A stretch of DNA of 64,000 nt, taken from contig JABDCF010000001.1 in NCBI GenBank assembly GCA_013288235.1, positions 1 through 64,000 of the forward strand, written 5' to 3'. Numbering within the stretch: the first letter of the stretch is position 1; the number at the start of each line of letters is the position of its first letter. Positions 51,289 to 59,622 of the stretch are shown here, piece after piece. Under the pieces are notes generated by a model. That model ran no database searches. It had not been told where the DNA came from and was given only the letters and a program-made list of their open reading frames with translations. Origin of the DNA: Bacteroidota bacterium. Its GTDB lineage: Bacteria; Bacteroidota; Bacteroidia; Sphingobacteriales; Sphingobacteriaceae. Position numbers and translations under genes: made by a program.

Positions 51289-53003
51289 CTCAAATTGCCT
51301 TTCTTCAACTCATCCACAGCAAAATTAGCCGCCCTTGCCGTTAACGCCATGTAAGTCAATGATGGGTTTTGGCAAGCCGATGAAACCATGGCCGAACCAT
51401 CGGTAACAAATACATTTTTAGCGTCCCAAACCTGGTTATGCTCATTTAATACCGATGTTTTGGGGTCGCGGCCCATACGTGCAGAACCCATTTCATGAAT
51501 ACCATCGCCAACGTGGTGCCCGCTATCCCATGATCTTATGTTTTTCACACCGGCTATATCCAGCATCTCCCGGGCTTCCTCAACTATGGCAATGCGCATT
51601 TTTTTCTCGTTATCTTTTATTTCGGCATCCATCGCCAAAATCGGCAGGCCCCATTTGTCTTTCCGGGTTGGGTCAAGGGTTATTTTATTTTCGTGATATG
51701 GGAGTAGCTCGCCAAAACCGCCTATGCCTATCGCCCATTGGCCTGGTTCTGTAATAGCCTCCTTAAATGCAGCGCCGATATTAAGTTCAGCAACATTCCT
51801 GCTCCATCCATCCCTGCTGGCACCGCCCTGGTAGCCAAAACCGCGTATAAAATCGCGTTTACCATCGCCCGGAAGGTTGGCAAACCGTACTACATAAATA
51901 CCATTCGGCCTCCTGCCAAAATAATATTTATCCTCATAGCCCTCTACCGTGCCCGATGCACCAAGATTATAATGGTGATCCATTATATTATGGCCAAGTT
52001 CACCGCTGCTGCTCCCCAGCCCGCCCGGCCAAATATCTGTTGCCGAATTCATTAATACCCATGCACTGTTTAAAGTTGAAGCATTTACAAATACAACTTT
52101 TGCATGGTATTCATAAGTTTGGTGCGTTTCGGCATCAACTATCTCTACCCCTGTTGCTTTCTGGGTGTTTTTATCGTAGATTATCCTGGTGACGATAGAA
52201 AATGGTCTTACCGTTAAATTGCCTGTAGCGACAGCGGCTGGTAAAGTAGATGATTGTGTACTAAAATATCCCCCGAAAGGGCATCCTTCCCAGCATCGGT
52301 TGCGAAAATGGCAGGCGGTACGCCCCGGAATCGCTTCAGTAAGGTTTGCGCTGCGGCCGATGATCATGTGGCGGGTATTGTTATAATGTTGTTTTATCCG
52401 CGCCGATACATCTTTTTCAACGCAATTCATATCCATCGGCTTCAAAAAGTGACCATCCGGCAATTGCGGCAGTCCTTCTAACGAACCATTTACCCCCGCA
52501 AATTTTTCAACATGATCGTACCATGGGGCAAGGTCTTTATAGCGGATAGGCCAATCTATCGCCCAGCTATCTTTTAAATTTGCTTCGAAATCAAAGTCGC
52601 TCCAGCGGTAGCTTTGGCGTCCCCACAAAATGGAACGTCCGCCCAATTGATAAGCACGCCACCAGTTAAATGGCTTTATTTCGGTATAAGGGGCATCCTG
52701 TTCATTGGCCCAATAATCCATTATCGGTTCAGAAGCGCCCCATCCTCGTGATATAACCGGGCGTATTTTGCGCTGCTCCTGCGTAACGCTACCCCTGTGT
52801 TCAAACTCCCATGGGTCTTTTGCGGCCGACTTATAATCTTTTAAATGTTCAAAATTGCGGCCACGTTCCAGCATTATGGTTTTTAAGCCACGCTCGGTCA
52901 ATTCTTTGGCCGCCCATCCTCCGCTTATACCCGAGCCAATAACAATTGCATCATAAGTATATTGGGCCTTGGCCTTGTTGTTTACATTAACAGGATCTGC
53001 CAT
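51285..53003 (-). CDS. GMC-family FAD oxidoreductase
   Basis: A 572-residue flavoenzyme of the glucose-methanol-choline family. The FAD loop is DAIVIGSGISGGWAAKELTERGLKTIMLERG (~18-48). GGRSILWGRQSYRWSDFDF and CHFRNRCWEGCPFGGYFSTQ lie mid-protein, and SGHHVGDGIHEMGSARMGRDPKTSVLN with TDGSAMVSSACQNPSLTYMALTARAA lies at the end. The His/Asn catalytic pair fits sugar oxidation, for example at C3. The small gluconate-dehydrogenase-type partner subunit often encoded beside these enzymes is missing here. It is followed by the ThuA gene in the same direction. Confidence 0.87.
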   Translation of the reverse strand: MADPVNVNNKAKAQYTYDAIVIGSGISGGWAAKELTERGLKTIMLERGRNFEHLKDYKSAAKDPWEFEHRGSVTQEQRKIRPVISRGWGASEPIMDYWANEQDAPYTEIKPFNWWRAYQLGGRSILWGRQSYRWSDFDFEANLKDSWAIDWPIRYKDLAPWYDHVEKFAGVNGSLEGLPQLPDGHFLKPMDMNCVEKDVSARIKQHYNNTRHMIIGRSANLTEAIPGRTACHFRNRCWEGCPFGGYFSTQSSTLPAAVATGNLTVRPFSIVTRIIYDKNTQKATGVEIVDAETHQTYEYHAKVVFVNASTLNSAWVLMNSATDIWPGGLGSSSGELGHNIMDHHYNLGASGTVEGYEDKYYFGRRPNGIYVVRFANLPGDGKRDFIRGFGYQGGASRDGWSRNVAELNIGAAFKEAITEPGQWAIGIGGFGELLPYHENKITLDPTRKDKWGLPILAMDAEIKDNEKKMRIAIVEEAREMLDIAGVKNIRSWDSGHHVGDGIHEMGSARMGRDPKTSVLNEHNQVWDAKNVFVTDGSAMVSSACQNPSLTYMALTARAANFAVDELKKGNLS

Positions 53004-53172
53004 AATGGTTTTTCAATTTGGGGCGTAAAACAGGATAAATAATTGGATACACAATTATATTAATTAAAACCAACTATAACAATGTTTAATTGTACGCAAA
53101 ACAATTAACTATAAAATTGTTACCCATTTTATAAACTCAAAATTTTAGTAATTTGCCCTGCTATTAAACACT

Positions 53173-53697
53173 ATGAGCATTACGGCCTATGGCTTACAGG
53201 ATATAAAAAAAGAGCTGCAGCATTTATCATCGCTGCAAATAGCCGACTTATGCCTGCGGCTGGGGCGTTATAAAAAAGAAAACAAGGAACTGCTGGCTTA
53301 TTTATTATTCGAGGCGGATAATGAACAGGCCTTTATCGAAAAAATAAAAGCCGAAGTTGGGTTTATGTTTAGCCAGCTGCCATCGCAAAGTTATTTGGCG
53401 GCAAAATACATCCGTAAAATATTGAGGCTGATAAGCAAATACAATAAATTTATCGGTTCAAAACAAGCAGAAATCGACCTACTTTTAAACTTTTGCTATA
53501 ATTACATTCAATATAGCGATAGAAAGACATCTTACAAGCCTTTGCGGCTGATACTTACCAGGCAAGTGCTAAAAATACAAAGCCTTGTAAGTAAGCTGGA
53601 TGAAGACCTGCAATTGGATTTTGCCAACGACTATAATAACATGCTTACAGAAGCTGCAAGTAAGTTTCCGTGGTTTTATAAAGACGAGTATTTGTAA
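53173..53697 (+). CDS. conserved helical protein of unknown function
   Basis: A 174-residue, predominantly helical, soluble protein (MSITAYGLQDIKKELQHLSSLQIADLCLRLGRYKKENKELLAYLLFEADNE...). There is no signal peptide, motif or recognised fold. The smooth codon use and clean start suggest a real gene; I recall similar unnamed proteins in Bacteroidota. It precedes the ECF sigma gene by 126 bases and may or may not share its regulation. Confidence 0.6.
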   Translation: MSITAYGLQDIKKELQHLSSLQIADLCLRLGRYKKENKELLAYLLFEADNEQAFIEKIKAEVGFMFSQLPSQSYLAAKYIRKILRLISKYNKFIGSKQAEIDLLLNFCYNYIQYSDRKTSYKPLRLILTRQVLKIQSLVSKLDEDLQLDFANDYNNMLTEAASKFPWFYKDEYL

Positions 53698-53756
53698 GTA
53701 AGTCTTAAGCCAAAAGTCGTAAGTCTTAAGTAAAGAAAAGATTAAAATACAATTTA
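53698..53756. repeat. AAGTCTTAAG word repeat
   Basis: TAAGTCTTAAGCCAAAAGTCGTAAGTCTTAAG is followed by AATTTAAGACTTCG. A short self-complementary spacer of the same style as others in the window. Confidence 0.45.
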
Positions 53757-53823
53757 AGACTTCGATTAAACAAACTGTAACATTCGTAGCAAACTAACAT
53801 CTAACCAATAAAATTAACTGATA

Positions 53824-54321
53824 GTGGCAGATAAAGAGGCAGCTTTTAAGAAAATTTACGAAGCCAATTCAAAAAAGATCTACCACTTGTGCTATGGTTA
53901 CACGGGTGACGATGATGCTGCTAGCGACCTTTTACAGGAAACCTTTTTAAAAGTTTGGCAAAACCTTGAAAAATTCCGCAACCAGGCGATGATCTCGACC
54001 TGGATTTACCGCATTGCTGTAAATACCTGCCTTACCTACCTCCGTTCAGAAAAACGGCAGGCTAAAGATGAATTAACACCGCTTATAGCTGAAAATAAAA
54101 AAGAAGAACTATCTGAGAAAAATGAGCAGGTGGCCCTGCTCTATAAATGTATATCGAAGTTGGAAGAATCAGAGAGAATTATAATTACCCTGGTGCTTGA
54201 TGAAGTGCCGTATGCTGAAATTGCAGAGGTGTCGGGTATATCCGAAGGCAACCTACGGGTGAAAATACACCGTATTAAACAGAAATTAACCGAATTATAT
54301 AACCACTATGAAAGAATTTGA
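53824..54321 (+). CDS. ECF RNA polymerase sigma factor
   Basis: A 165-residue sigma-70 family member with region 2 (KIYHLCYGYTGDDDAASDLLQETFLKVWQNLEKFRNQAMISTWIYRIAVNTCLTYLR) and region 4 (LEESERIIITLVLDEVPYAEIAEVSGISEGNLRVKIHRIKQKL). It starts with GTG at 53824; no in-frame ATG precedes region 2. It overlaps the next gene by 14 bases, which encodes a membrane protein that is the likely anti-sigma factor. The target promoters are unknown. Confidence 0.9.
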   Translation: MADKEAAFKKIYEANSKKIYHLCYGYTGDDDAASDLLQETFLKVWQNLEKFRNQAMISTWIYRIAVNTCLTYLRSEKRQAKDELTPLIAENKKEELSEKNEQVALLYKCISKLEESERIIITLVLDEVPYAEIAEVSGISEGNLRVKIHRIKQKLTELYNHYERI

Positions 54322-54898
54322 GCATTTAATGTCGGTTTGGCAGGGACAGCCAAAACACGACAAGCTTTCGGTGGACGAAGCGCTAAAGCAGGTAAAAAAA
54401 GGCATTCGTGGCATGACCAGTAAACTTTACTGGGGTATAGTTGCCATGATTACCCTCATAGCATGCGCTTTTATAATAACGTTCTTCTTCGCATTCCGCT
54501 CGCCTGCAACTACTGTAGGCATACTGATAATTTTAGTAACCATGCTGATGTACCTGTCCCTAATAGTGCGTCATTACCATATATTAAACAAGCACGACCT
54601 CACCCAAAACCCTACCGATTACCTTAACACCTTAAAAGAATTTCAGAAAAACCGCAGCAAAGTTATCGGGTGGTTTTACTATACCTATATGCTGCTGATA
54701 AGCACTGGTTTAGCCCTTTATTTTATAGAAGTGCTTGAAAACGCGCCGCTCTACTTTAAATTGATTGTGTATGGTTCAACCATCATATGGTTCCTTTTCA
54801 TCACTTTTTATTTAAAGCCCCGTATGTTTAAAAACGAGGAAGAAAAGCTGAATTTAATGATTGACAGGCTGATCCGTTTGCAAGAGCAATTTGATTAA
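54308..54898 (+). CDS. membrane protein, putative anti-sigma factor
   Basis: A 196-residue protein with a ~35-residue N-terminal cytoplasmic segment (FEHLMSVWQGQPKHDKLSVDEALKQVKKG) and four transmembrane helices (two near 40-85, two near 120-165). The role is inferred from position: its start overlaps the ECF sigma gene by 14 bases, the usual sign of translational coupling with an anti-sigma factor. No ZAS zinc motif is visible, so it would be an atypical one. Confidence 0.65.
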   Translation: MKEFEHLMSVWQGQPKHDKLSVDEALKQVKKGIRGMTSKLYWGIVAMITLIACAFIITFFFAFRSPATTVGILIILVTMLMYLSLIVRHYHILNKHDLTQNPTDYLNTLKEFQKNRSKVIGWFYYTYMLLISTGLALYFIEVLENAPLYFKLIVYGSTIIWFLFITFYLKPRMFKNEEEKLNLMIDRLIRLQEQFD

Positions 54899-54977
54899 TT
54901 TTAATTTGAAAATTTGGTGATTTGAAAATTTGAAGATTAGTATCATTGCAATTAATTTTTAAATCTTCAAATAAAGA

Positions 54978-55493
54978 ATGGTTACGATCCAAAAAGTCAA
55001 AATTTCTGAAGTTGAAACCCTGCTGAATTTTAGCAAAGAAACATTTTACGAATTTTTCGCAGGCTGGAATGATCCGGCAAATATGGAAGCGTATTCTGCC
55101 ATAGCATTTGCGCCTCAAAAAATGTTATCGGAACTATCCAACCCAAATTCTGAATTTTATTTTGCTTTGAATGAGGATGTTATAGTTGGTTATATGAAAC
55201 TAAATTTTAACAATGCACAAACTGATATTCAGGACAAGAATGCCCTGGAAGTTGAACGTATATATGTTTCGGGCAAGTACCATGGGAAATATATTGGCAA
55301 ACAACTGTTAGATTTTTCCATTGAAATTGCCCGCAGCAAACAATTTAATTACGTATGGCTCGGCGTTTGGGAACATAACGAAAAGGCGATGGCTTTTTAT
55401 AAACGCAATGGTTTTGAAACATTTGGCAGCCATGATTTTATGCTGGGCGACGATAAGCAAACGGATTTGTTGATGAAGAAGTTCCTGAACTAA
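54978..55493 (+). CDS. GNAT-family N-acetyltransferase
   Basis: A 171-residue GNAT enzyme. The acetyl-CoA loop region is VERIYVSGKYHGKYIGKQLLDFSIEIAR (pattern RxxGxG variant KYIGKQLL, ~92-110), followed by YVWLGVWEHNEKAMAFYKRNGFETFGSHDFMLG, typical of the RimI/SpeG-like C-terminal half. The substrate is unknown. It is convergent with dinB across a spacer of repeated AGGATTTAAG/ATCCTG words. Confidence 0.8.
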   Translation: MVTIQKVKISEVETLLNFSKETFYEFFAGWNDPANMEAYSAIAFAPQKMLSELSNPNSEFYFALNEDVIVGYMKLNFNNAQTDIQDKNALEVERIYVSGKYHGKYIGKQLLDFSIEIARSKQFNYVWLGVWEHNEKAMAFYKRNGFETFGSHDFMLGDDKQTDLLMKKFLN

Positions 55494-55496
55494 GAT

Positions 55497-55620
55497 TTAT
55501 AGGATTTTAAGATCGTAGGATTTAAGCAAGATTGACAAAACAGCATCCTGAAATCCTTTAATCCCATAAATCCTGGTCTTAAATTTTCATCGTAAAATCT
55601 ATTAATCCTAAAAATCCTGG
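55497..55620. repeat. TTTATAGGATTTTAAGATC word hairpin
   Basis: AAGATTTATAGGATTTTAAGATCGTAGGATTTAAG is complementary to CTGAAATCCTTTAATCCCATAAATCCTGGTCTTAAA. It lies between the convergent GNAT and dinB genes. Confidence 0.6.
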
Positions 55621-56805
55621 TCAGCCACGCATAAACGGATTAAAATTCCTTGTCCCTATCTCCATCCCCGCCGCCCTGCAAACCGTTTTTTCGCCGAATT
55701 TAAAGTTGATCTTATCCATAGCCTGGTAAAGGCGTATGCGTTCCTCGTTATCCTCAAAAAGGTTTATCTGGTAACTGCCGCTGCAAAGGTTACTCAGCCT
55801 CACTCCTATCAACCTTATTGGCCGGTGCTGATTCCAGGCTTTTTTTAGCAGGTTTTTTATGCCGGGGATTAAAATATGCTCGGCGGCTGTTAACGCTATC
55901 TTTTCCTGCTGGGTATGGGTCTCGAAATTGGCATAACGAACCTTTATGGCCATGCACGAAGCTACCATATTTTCCTTCCGAAGCTTTGAGGCCAGTTCTT
56001 CTGTCATGGATACCAGGATGGTTTCTATTTTTTGTTGATTGGTTAAATTACTATCGAACGTATGTTCAGTCGAAATAGACTTTCGGCCCGAATGCGGTAC
56101 AACATCGCCATAATCTATTCCGTTGGCTTTATCCCATAAAAACCTACCCATCTTGCCAAAAACAGTCTCTAAAAACTTGAGGTCTGTTTTTTGAAGGTCG
56201 CCTATTTTTTCAATGCCATATTGATAAAGCTTTGCGCTGGTGCTCTCGCCTAAGCCCGGTATCTTACTGATGTTGAGCGGCGCTAAAAATACCTTTTCCA
56301 TACCATGCGGGATAAAAAGTTGTCCGTTAGGCTTTGCCTGGTTGGTCGCCATTTTTGATACGGTTTTGCCGGATGACATACCAAATGATATAGGTAACGC
56401 GGTTTCCCTGATGATCTTATGCCGTAATTCCGTGGCATGCTTATAACAATCATGGAACCTGTCCATACCCGTATAATCGATATAGAACTCATCAACCGAT
56501 GTTTTTTGATAAAGCGGCACGGATTGCTGGATGATCTCTGTCACCTCGCGAGAGGCCTCTGAATACCTGCCATGCGCCCCCCTTACAATTATAGCATGCG
56601 GGCAAAGCTGCATGGCCTGTTTCATTGGCATGGCCGAGTGAATGCCAAACTTACGCGCCTCGTAACTGCATGAGGCTACCACCCCCCTTGTGGCCGAACC
56701 ACCTATAAGCACCGGCTTGCCAATAAGCGAAGGATCGAACTTACGCTCCACTGATACGAAGAACGAATCGAGATCGATATGCATTATTATGCGTTTGGCT
56801 GGCAT
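55621..56805 (-). CDS. dinB: DNA polymerase IV (translesion synthesis)
   Basis: Y-family error-prone polymerase of 394 residues. Catalytic carboxylates are seen in IMHIDLDSFFVSVE (Asp11 to Asp13) and SVDEFYIDYTG (Asp105-Glu106). The thumb/helix-hairpin-helix segment is NISKIPGLGESTSAKLYQYGIEKIGDLQK, and the little-finger domain follows. The C-terminus lacks an obvious beta-clamp pentapeptide in the last residues (NFNPFMRG). It is divergent from two 2H-phosphoesterase-like genes with a 73-bp spacer. Confidence 0.92.
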   Translation of the reverse strand: MPAKRIIMHIDLDSFFVSVERKFDPSLIGKPVLIGGSATRGVVASCSYEARKFGIHSAMPMKQAMQLCPHAIIVRGAHGRYSEASREVTEIIQQSVPLYQKTSVDEFYIDYTGMDRFHDCYKHATELRHKIIRETALPISFGMSSGKTVSKMATNQAKPNGQLFIPHGMEKVFLAPLNISKIPGLGESTSAKLYQYGIEKIGDLQKTDLKFLETVFGKMGRFLWDKANGIDYGDVVPHSGRKSISTEHTFDSNLTNQQKIETILVSMTEELASKLRKENMVASCMAIKVRYANFETHTQQEKIALTAAEHILIPGIKNLLKKAWNQHRPIRLIGVRLSNLCSGSYQINLFEDNEERIRLYQAMDKINFKFGEKTVCRAAGMEIGTRNFNPFMRG

Positions 56806-56878
56806 GATACAAATGTAAAAAAAGATTTGCTATTTACTAAAAATATTAGCATAATTGTTTTCTCAAAAACATAAGGCA

Positions 56879-57505
56879 ATGACAGGTTACCAGGATTATT
56901 TAATAGTGCTTTCCCCGCCGGAAAACATTATTGGCAGCATTAAAAAATTAAAGGATTTTAGCTTTGGTAAAATTGGCGGGTATGAAAGCCATTATTCAAA
57001 GGCGCATATCACTGTTCAGCCCTGGCCGCGCAAAAAACCAGTTTGGATAGAGCCACTAATACCAAAGCTTGTGCGCGACTTGCAAACATTGCCACCTATA
57101 ACATTGGATATAACCGGCTTTGCATATTTCGATCAGCAGGATTATAAAACTATTTACGCAAAGCTTAATTCAACCCCGGCAACAAAGATCTGGTTTAAAA
57201 CATTAAGAAGATTTTTTAGCAATGAAAATTCAGAACCGCACATTACCATAGCAAGAAGCATACCTAATGAGGACTTTAAAAAATTATGGCCCCATTTTAA
57301 AAACATGCAATGGAATGAACAATTTAAGGTTGATAAGCTCACCATTTTACGAAGGGAAATGATAGGGCACGATAAAATATACAAAGTATTTAAAGAGATT
57401 TCTTTCAACAATAAGCTCGATCTTGATACTTTCGCCAACTCAAAATTAAAAGCGCAGTTTTTGCCATTAAATAAGGTTAATACACAACAAATCAGCCTTT
57501 TTTAA
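56879..57505 (+). CDS. 2H phosphoesterase / 2'-5' RNA ligase-like protein
   Basis: A 208-residue protein from the chosen start. It has both HxT motifs of the 2H superfamily: HIT at 43-45 (KAHITVQPW) and HIT at 121-123 (EPHITIARS). These form the active site for cleaving 2',3'-cyclic or 2'-5' phosphodiester bonds in RNA or nucleotides. I prefer the ATG at 56879 over 56855 because the resulting MTGYQDYLIVLSPP aligns with MIAYADYLMVISLP of the next gene. It is divergent from dinB. The biological substrate is unknown. Confidence 0.82.
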   Translation: MTGYQDYLIVLSPPENIIGSIKKLKDFSFGKIGGYESHYSKAHITVQPWPRKKPVWIEPLIPKLVRDLQTLPPITLDITGFAYFDQQDYKTIYAKLNSTPATKIWFKTLRRFFSNENSEPHITIARSIPNEDFKKLWPHFKNMQWNEQFKVDKLTILRREMIGHDKIYKVFKEISFNNKLDLDTFANSKLKAQFLPLNKVNTQQISLF

Positions 57506-57515
57506 TGCGGATTTT

Positions 57516-58079
57516 ATGATAGCCTATGCTGATTATTTAATGGTTATTTCGTTGCCCGAAAGTGTAGTTAAAGAAATTAGCAGGTATAAACGGGCATCTG
57601 TAAATTTAATAGGCCATTTTGAAGGGATGCATAGTGCGGCGCAAATAGTGATTACTCATCAAGTAAGGTGCAAACCATATATGGTGGAACCGGCTATTGA
57701 ACAAATGGCTGAAAGATTAAGCACCATGCCACCTATTGAATTAACAATAATGGGCTTTGGCTTTTTTAACAGCAGCAAAACAACGAACACTATCTACGCA
57801 GTTATTGAGCAATGTATCCGCACAGACAACTGGTTTAAGCTGTTGATAAACCAGCTGGGCATCCGGGTTAAAAACTTTGCACCCCGTATCATTATCGCAA
57901 AAAACATACCTGTAACCTCCTTTAATAAATTGTGGCCAAATTTTGAAAAACGGGCATTTTCAGAAACTTTTATAGTTAATAGCTTAACCGTATTACACCG
58001 CGAAACTTTTGTTGAATATTGTGAATGGCGGGTTTATAAAGAGTTATTTTTTGCCAACAGGCTAAAGGAAATGTTTTAA
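57516..58079 (+). CDS. degenerate 2H paralogue, predicted inactive
   Basis: A 187-residue paralogue of the preceding gene, colinear along its length (shared segments such as TMPPIELTIMGFGFF against TLPPITLDITGFAYF, and FNKLWPNFEKRAFSETF against FKKLWPHFKNMQWNEQF). Both catalytic motifs are lost at the exact aligned positions: HIT 43-45 became QIV and HIT 121-123 became RII. It starts 10 bases after its partner, so the two are probably translated together. A regulatory or dimer-partner role is possible; the reading frame is intact, so it seems to be under selection. Confidence 0.8.
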   Translation: MIAYADYLMVISLPESVVKEISRYKRASVNLIGHFEGMHSAAQIVITHQVRCKPYMVEPAIEQMAERLSTMPPIELTIMGFGFFNSSKTTNTIYAVIEQCIRTDNWFKLLINQLGIRVKNFAPRIIIAKNIPVTSFNKLWPNFEKRAFSETFIVNSLTVLHRETFVEYCEWRVYKELFFANRLKEMF

Positions 58080-58107
58080 TGAATATTTATTTAATAAATT
58101 ATGCAAA

Positions 58108-58165
58108 CATAACATCCTGTATCACAACCTTCCAACATTAAAACCTTCCAACATTACAACAGCTG
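58108..58165. repeat. CCTTCCAACATTAAAACC word repeat
   Basis: ACAACCTTCCAACATTAAAACCTTCCAACATTACAACAGC, part of the ATGTTGTAAGGTT family also present at 50361-50450 and 59443-59537. Confidence 0.5.
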
Positions 58166-58209
58166 AAGGCTTTTTTAACAATTTATTAACCCTAAAACAA
58201 ACCTTTTTC

Positions 58210-58217
58210 TATCTTTG
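58210..58217 (+). promoter_or_regulatory. Bacteroidota -7 box for the SRP RNA gene
   Basis: TATCTTTG matches TAnnTTTG exactly and sits a few bases before the 5' end of the RNA. Confidence 0.6.
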
Positions 58218-58221
58218 CGCC

Positions 58222-58324
58222 GGGGTAAGTCTTTTACGGCCAGCTCCTCTTGAACTCCCCCAGGGTGGGAACGCAGCAAGGGTAGAGAGTTGAGCGGCGC
58301 GATAAAAGTAGCTTACCCTTTTTT
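58222..58324 (+). ncRNA. ffs: signal recognition particle RNA (small bacterial type)
   Basis: A ~100-base RNA with the conserved SRP apical domain CCCCAGGGTGGGAACGCAGCAAGGGTA. The closing helix pairs GGGTAAGT (58223-58230) with GCTTACCC (58311-58318), and TTTTTT follows as a terminator. A perfect Bacteroidota -7 box precedes it. It lacks an Alu domain, as in most Gram-negative bacteria. It works with Ffh to target nascent membrane proteins. The 84-codon ORF that follows is not real. Confidence 0.92.
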
Positions 58325-58484
58325 ATGTCCTTTTTTTTTAAAAAGCATTCAAAATACCAGGCAAAGAAGTTTTTAGACATTGGTTGTCCAAACCACTTTA
58401 TCATTCCAAGTTCAAAATCCTGCGCTTTCTACCAAAATACGCGCCTAATCTCTAATCACAATTCTCTAATCACTATCTTCGCAC

Positions 58485-59442
58485 ATGCTCGATATTCTCA
58501 TCATAGGCGGCGGCCCCATAGGTATTGCCTGCGGGCTCGAAGCCCAAAAAGCAGGCCTCAGCTTTTTAATAGTTGAAAAAGGCTGCCTCGTTAATTCATT
58601 ATACAATTACCCTTCTACCATGACATTTTTCTCGACGTCAGAGAAACTCGAAATTGGCGGAATACCCTTTGTAACCATCAGCAATAAACCAACACGAGCC
58701 GAAGCGCTCGAATATTACCGCCGCGTTGCCACATCGAACCAGTTACCGATAAATTTATTTGAAGAAGTAACGGCGGTTAAAAAGGAGGGCGATAGTTTTA
58801 TTATTACCACCGGCAAAACAAGTTACCAGGCCAAAAAAGTAATACTATCCTCGGGTTTTTATGATATTGCTGTAAAGCTAAACATCCCCGGCGAAGACCT
58901 GCCAAAAGTTAAACACTATTATCAGGACCCACATTATTATGCCATGCAAAAGGTAGTTGTGGTTGGCTCGAGCAATTCGGCAATTGATGTTGCTTTGGAG
59001 ACTTACCGCAAAGGCGCCGAAGTTACGTTAGTGATCCGTGACACCGAAGTAAGCAACCGGGTAAAATATTGGGTAAGGCCTGATATACTCAACCGGATAA
59101 AGGAAGGCAGTATAAAAGCGTATTTTAATTCGAATTTAAAAGCCATCCGTGAACGTGATGTGGATATTGAAACGCCGGACGGAATGATCACGATCCCTAA
59201 CGATTTTGTGATGGCAATGACTGGTTACCGCCCTAATTTTGAGTTCCTAAAAAAAAATGGGGATCACATTAACCGATGATAAATTCATCCCGCATTACAA
59301 TCCCGAAACCATGGAAACCAATTTGCCGGGGTTGTATCTTGCCGGCGTAGTTTGCGGCGGGCTGGACACGCATTTATGGTTCATTGAAAATTCGCGCGTC
59401 AATGCGGATATGATCATTGCGGATATTTTGTTGAAACGTTGA
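58485..59442 (+). pseudogene. YpdA-like FAD/NADPH reductase, frameshifted at A9 tract
   Basis: The first ORF (58485-59279) holds the FAD loop ILIIGGGPIGIACGLEAQKAG and the NADPH loop VVVVGSSNSAIDVALETYRKGAEVTLV of the YpdA/Bdr family (thioredoxin-reductase-like, without the CxxC). It ends abnormally at GYRPNFEFLKKNGDHINR. The second ORF (59257-59442, MGITLTDDKFIPHYNPETMETNLPGLYLAGVVCGGLDTHLWFIENSRVNADMII) is the missing C-terminus. Removing one A from the nine-A run (about 59249-59257) joins them as FEFLKKMGITL, giving about 318 residues. The gene is probably functional unless the extra A is genuine. YpdA reduces bacillithiol disulfide in Firmicutes; the substrate here is not known. Confidence 0.85.
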
Positions 59443-59537
59443 AAGATTGTAAGACTCACATCATTTAATTCCCGTTACAGATTTGTTTCTTTAATGTAAC
59501 ATTTCAACTTTACAACATTTCAACCTTAAAACAACTA
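59443..59537. repeat. ATGTAACATTTCAACTTTAC word repeat
   Basis: GTTGAAAGATTGTAAGACTC is mirrored by GTAACATTTCAACTTTACAACATTTCAACC. Third member of the ATGTTGTAAGGTT family. Confidence 0.5.
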
Positions 59538-59556
59538 AAAACAATTCAAATTCCCC

Positions 59557-59588
59557 TTGCATAAGTAAAAATTAATAGCATACTTTGC
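59557..59588 (+). promoter_or_regulatory. candidate promoter of the arginine operon
   Basis: TTGC at 59557-59560 and TACTTTGC at 59581-59588 with a 20-base gap approximate the Bacteroidota -33/-7 pair (-7 is one base short of the exact consensus). Transcription would start about 28 bases before the small leader ORF. Confidence 0.5.
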
Positions 59589-59622
59589 ACCAAATTTAAA
59601 AAACTATAAAAAAGCTGCAAAA

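Noticed and set aside
58325-58576. 84-codon ORF after the SRP RNA
   Set aside because: It begins at the RNA's terminator T-run and overlaps the YpdA-like gene in another frame. The first residues are poly-Phe/Lys from low-complexity sequence.
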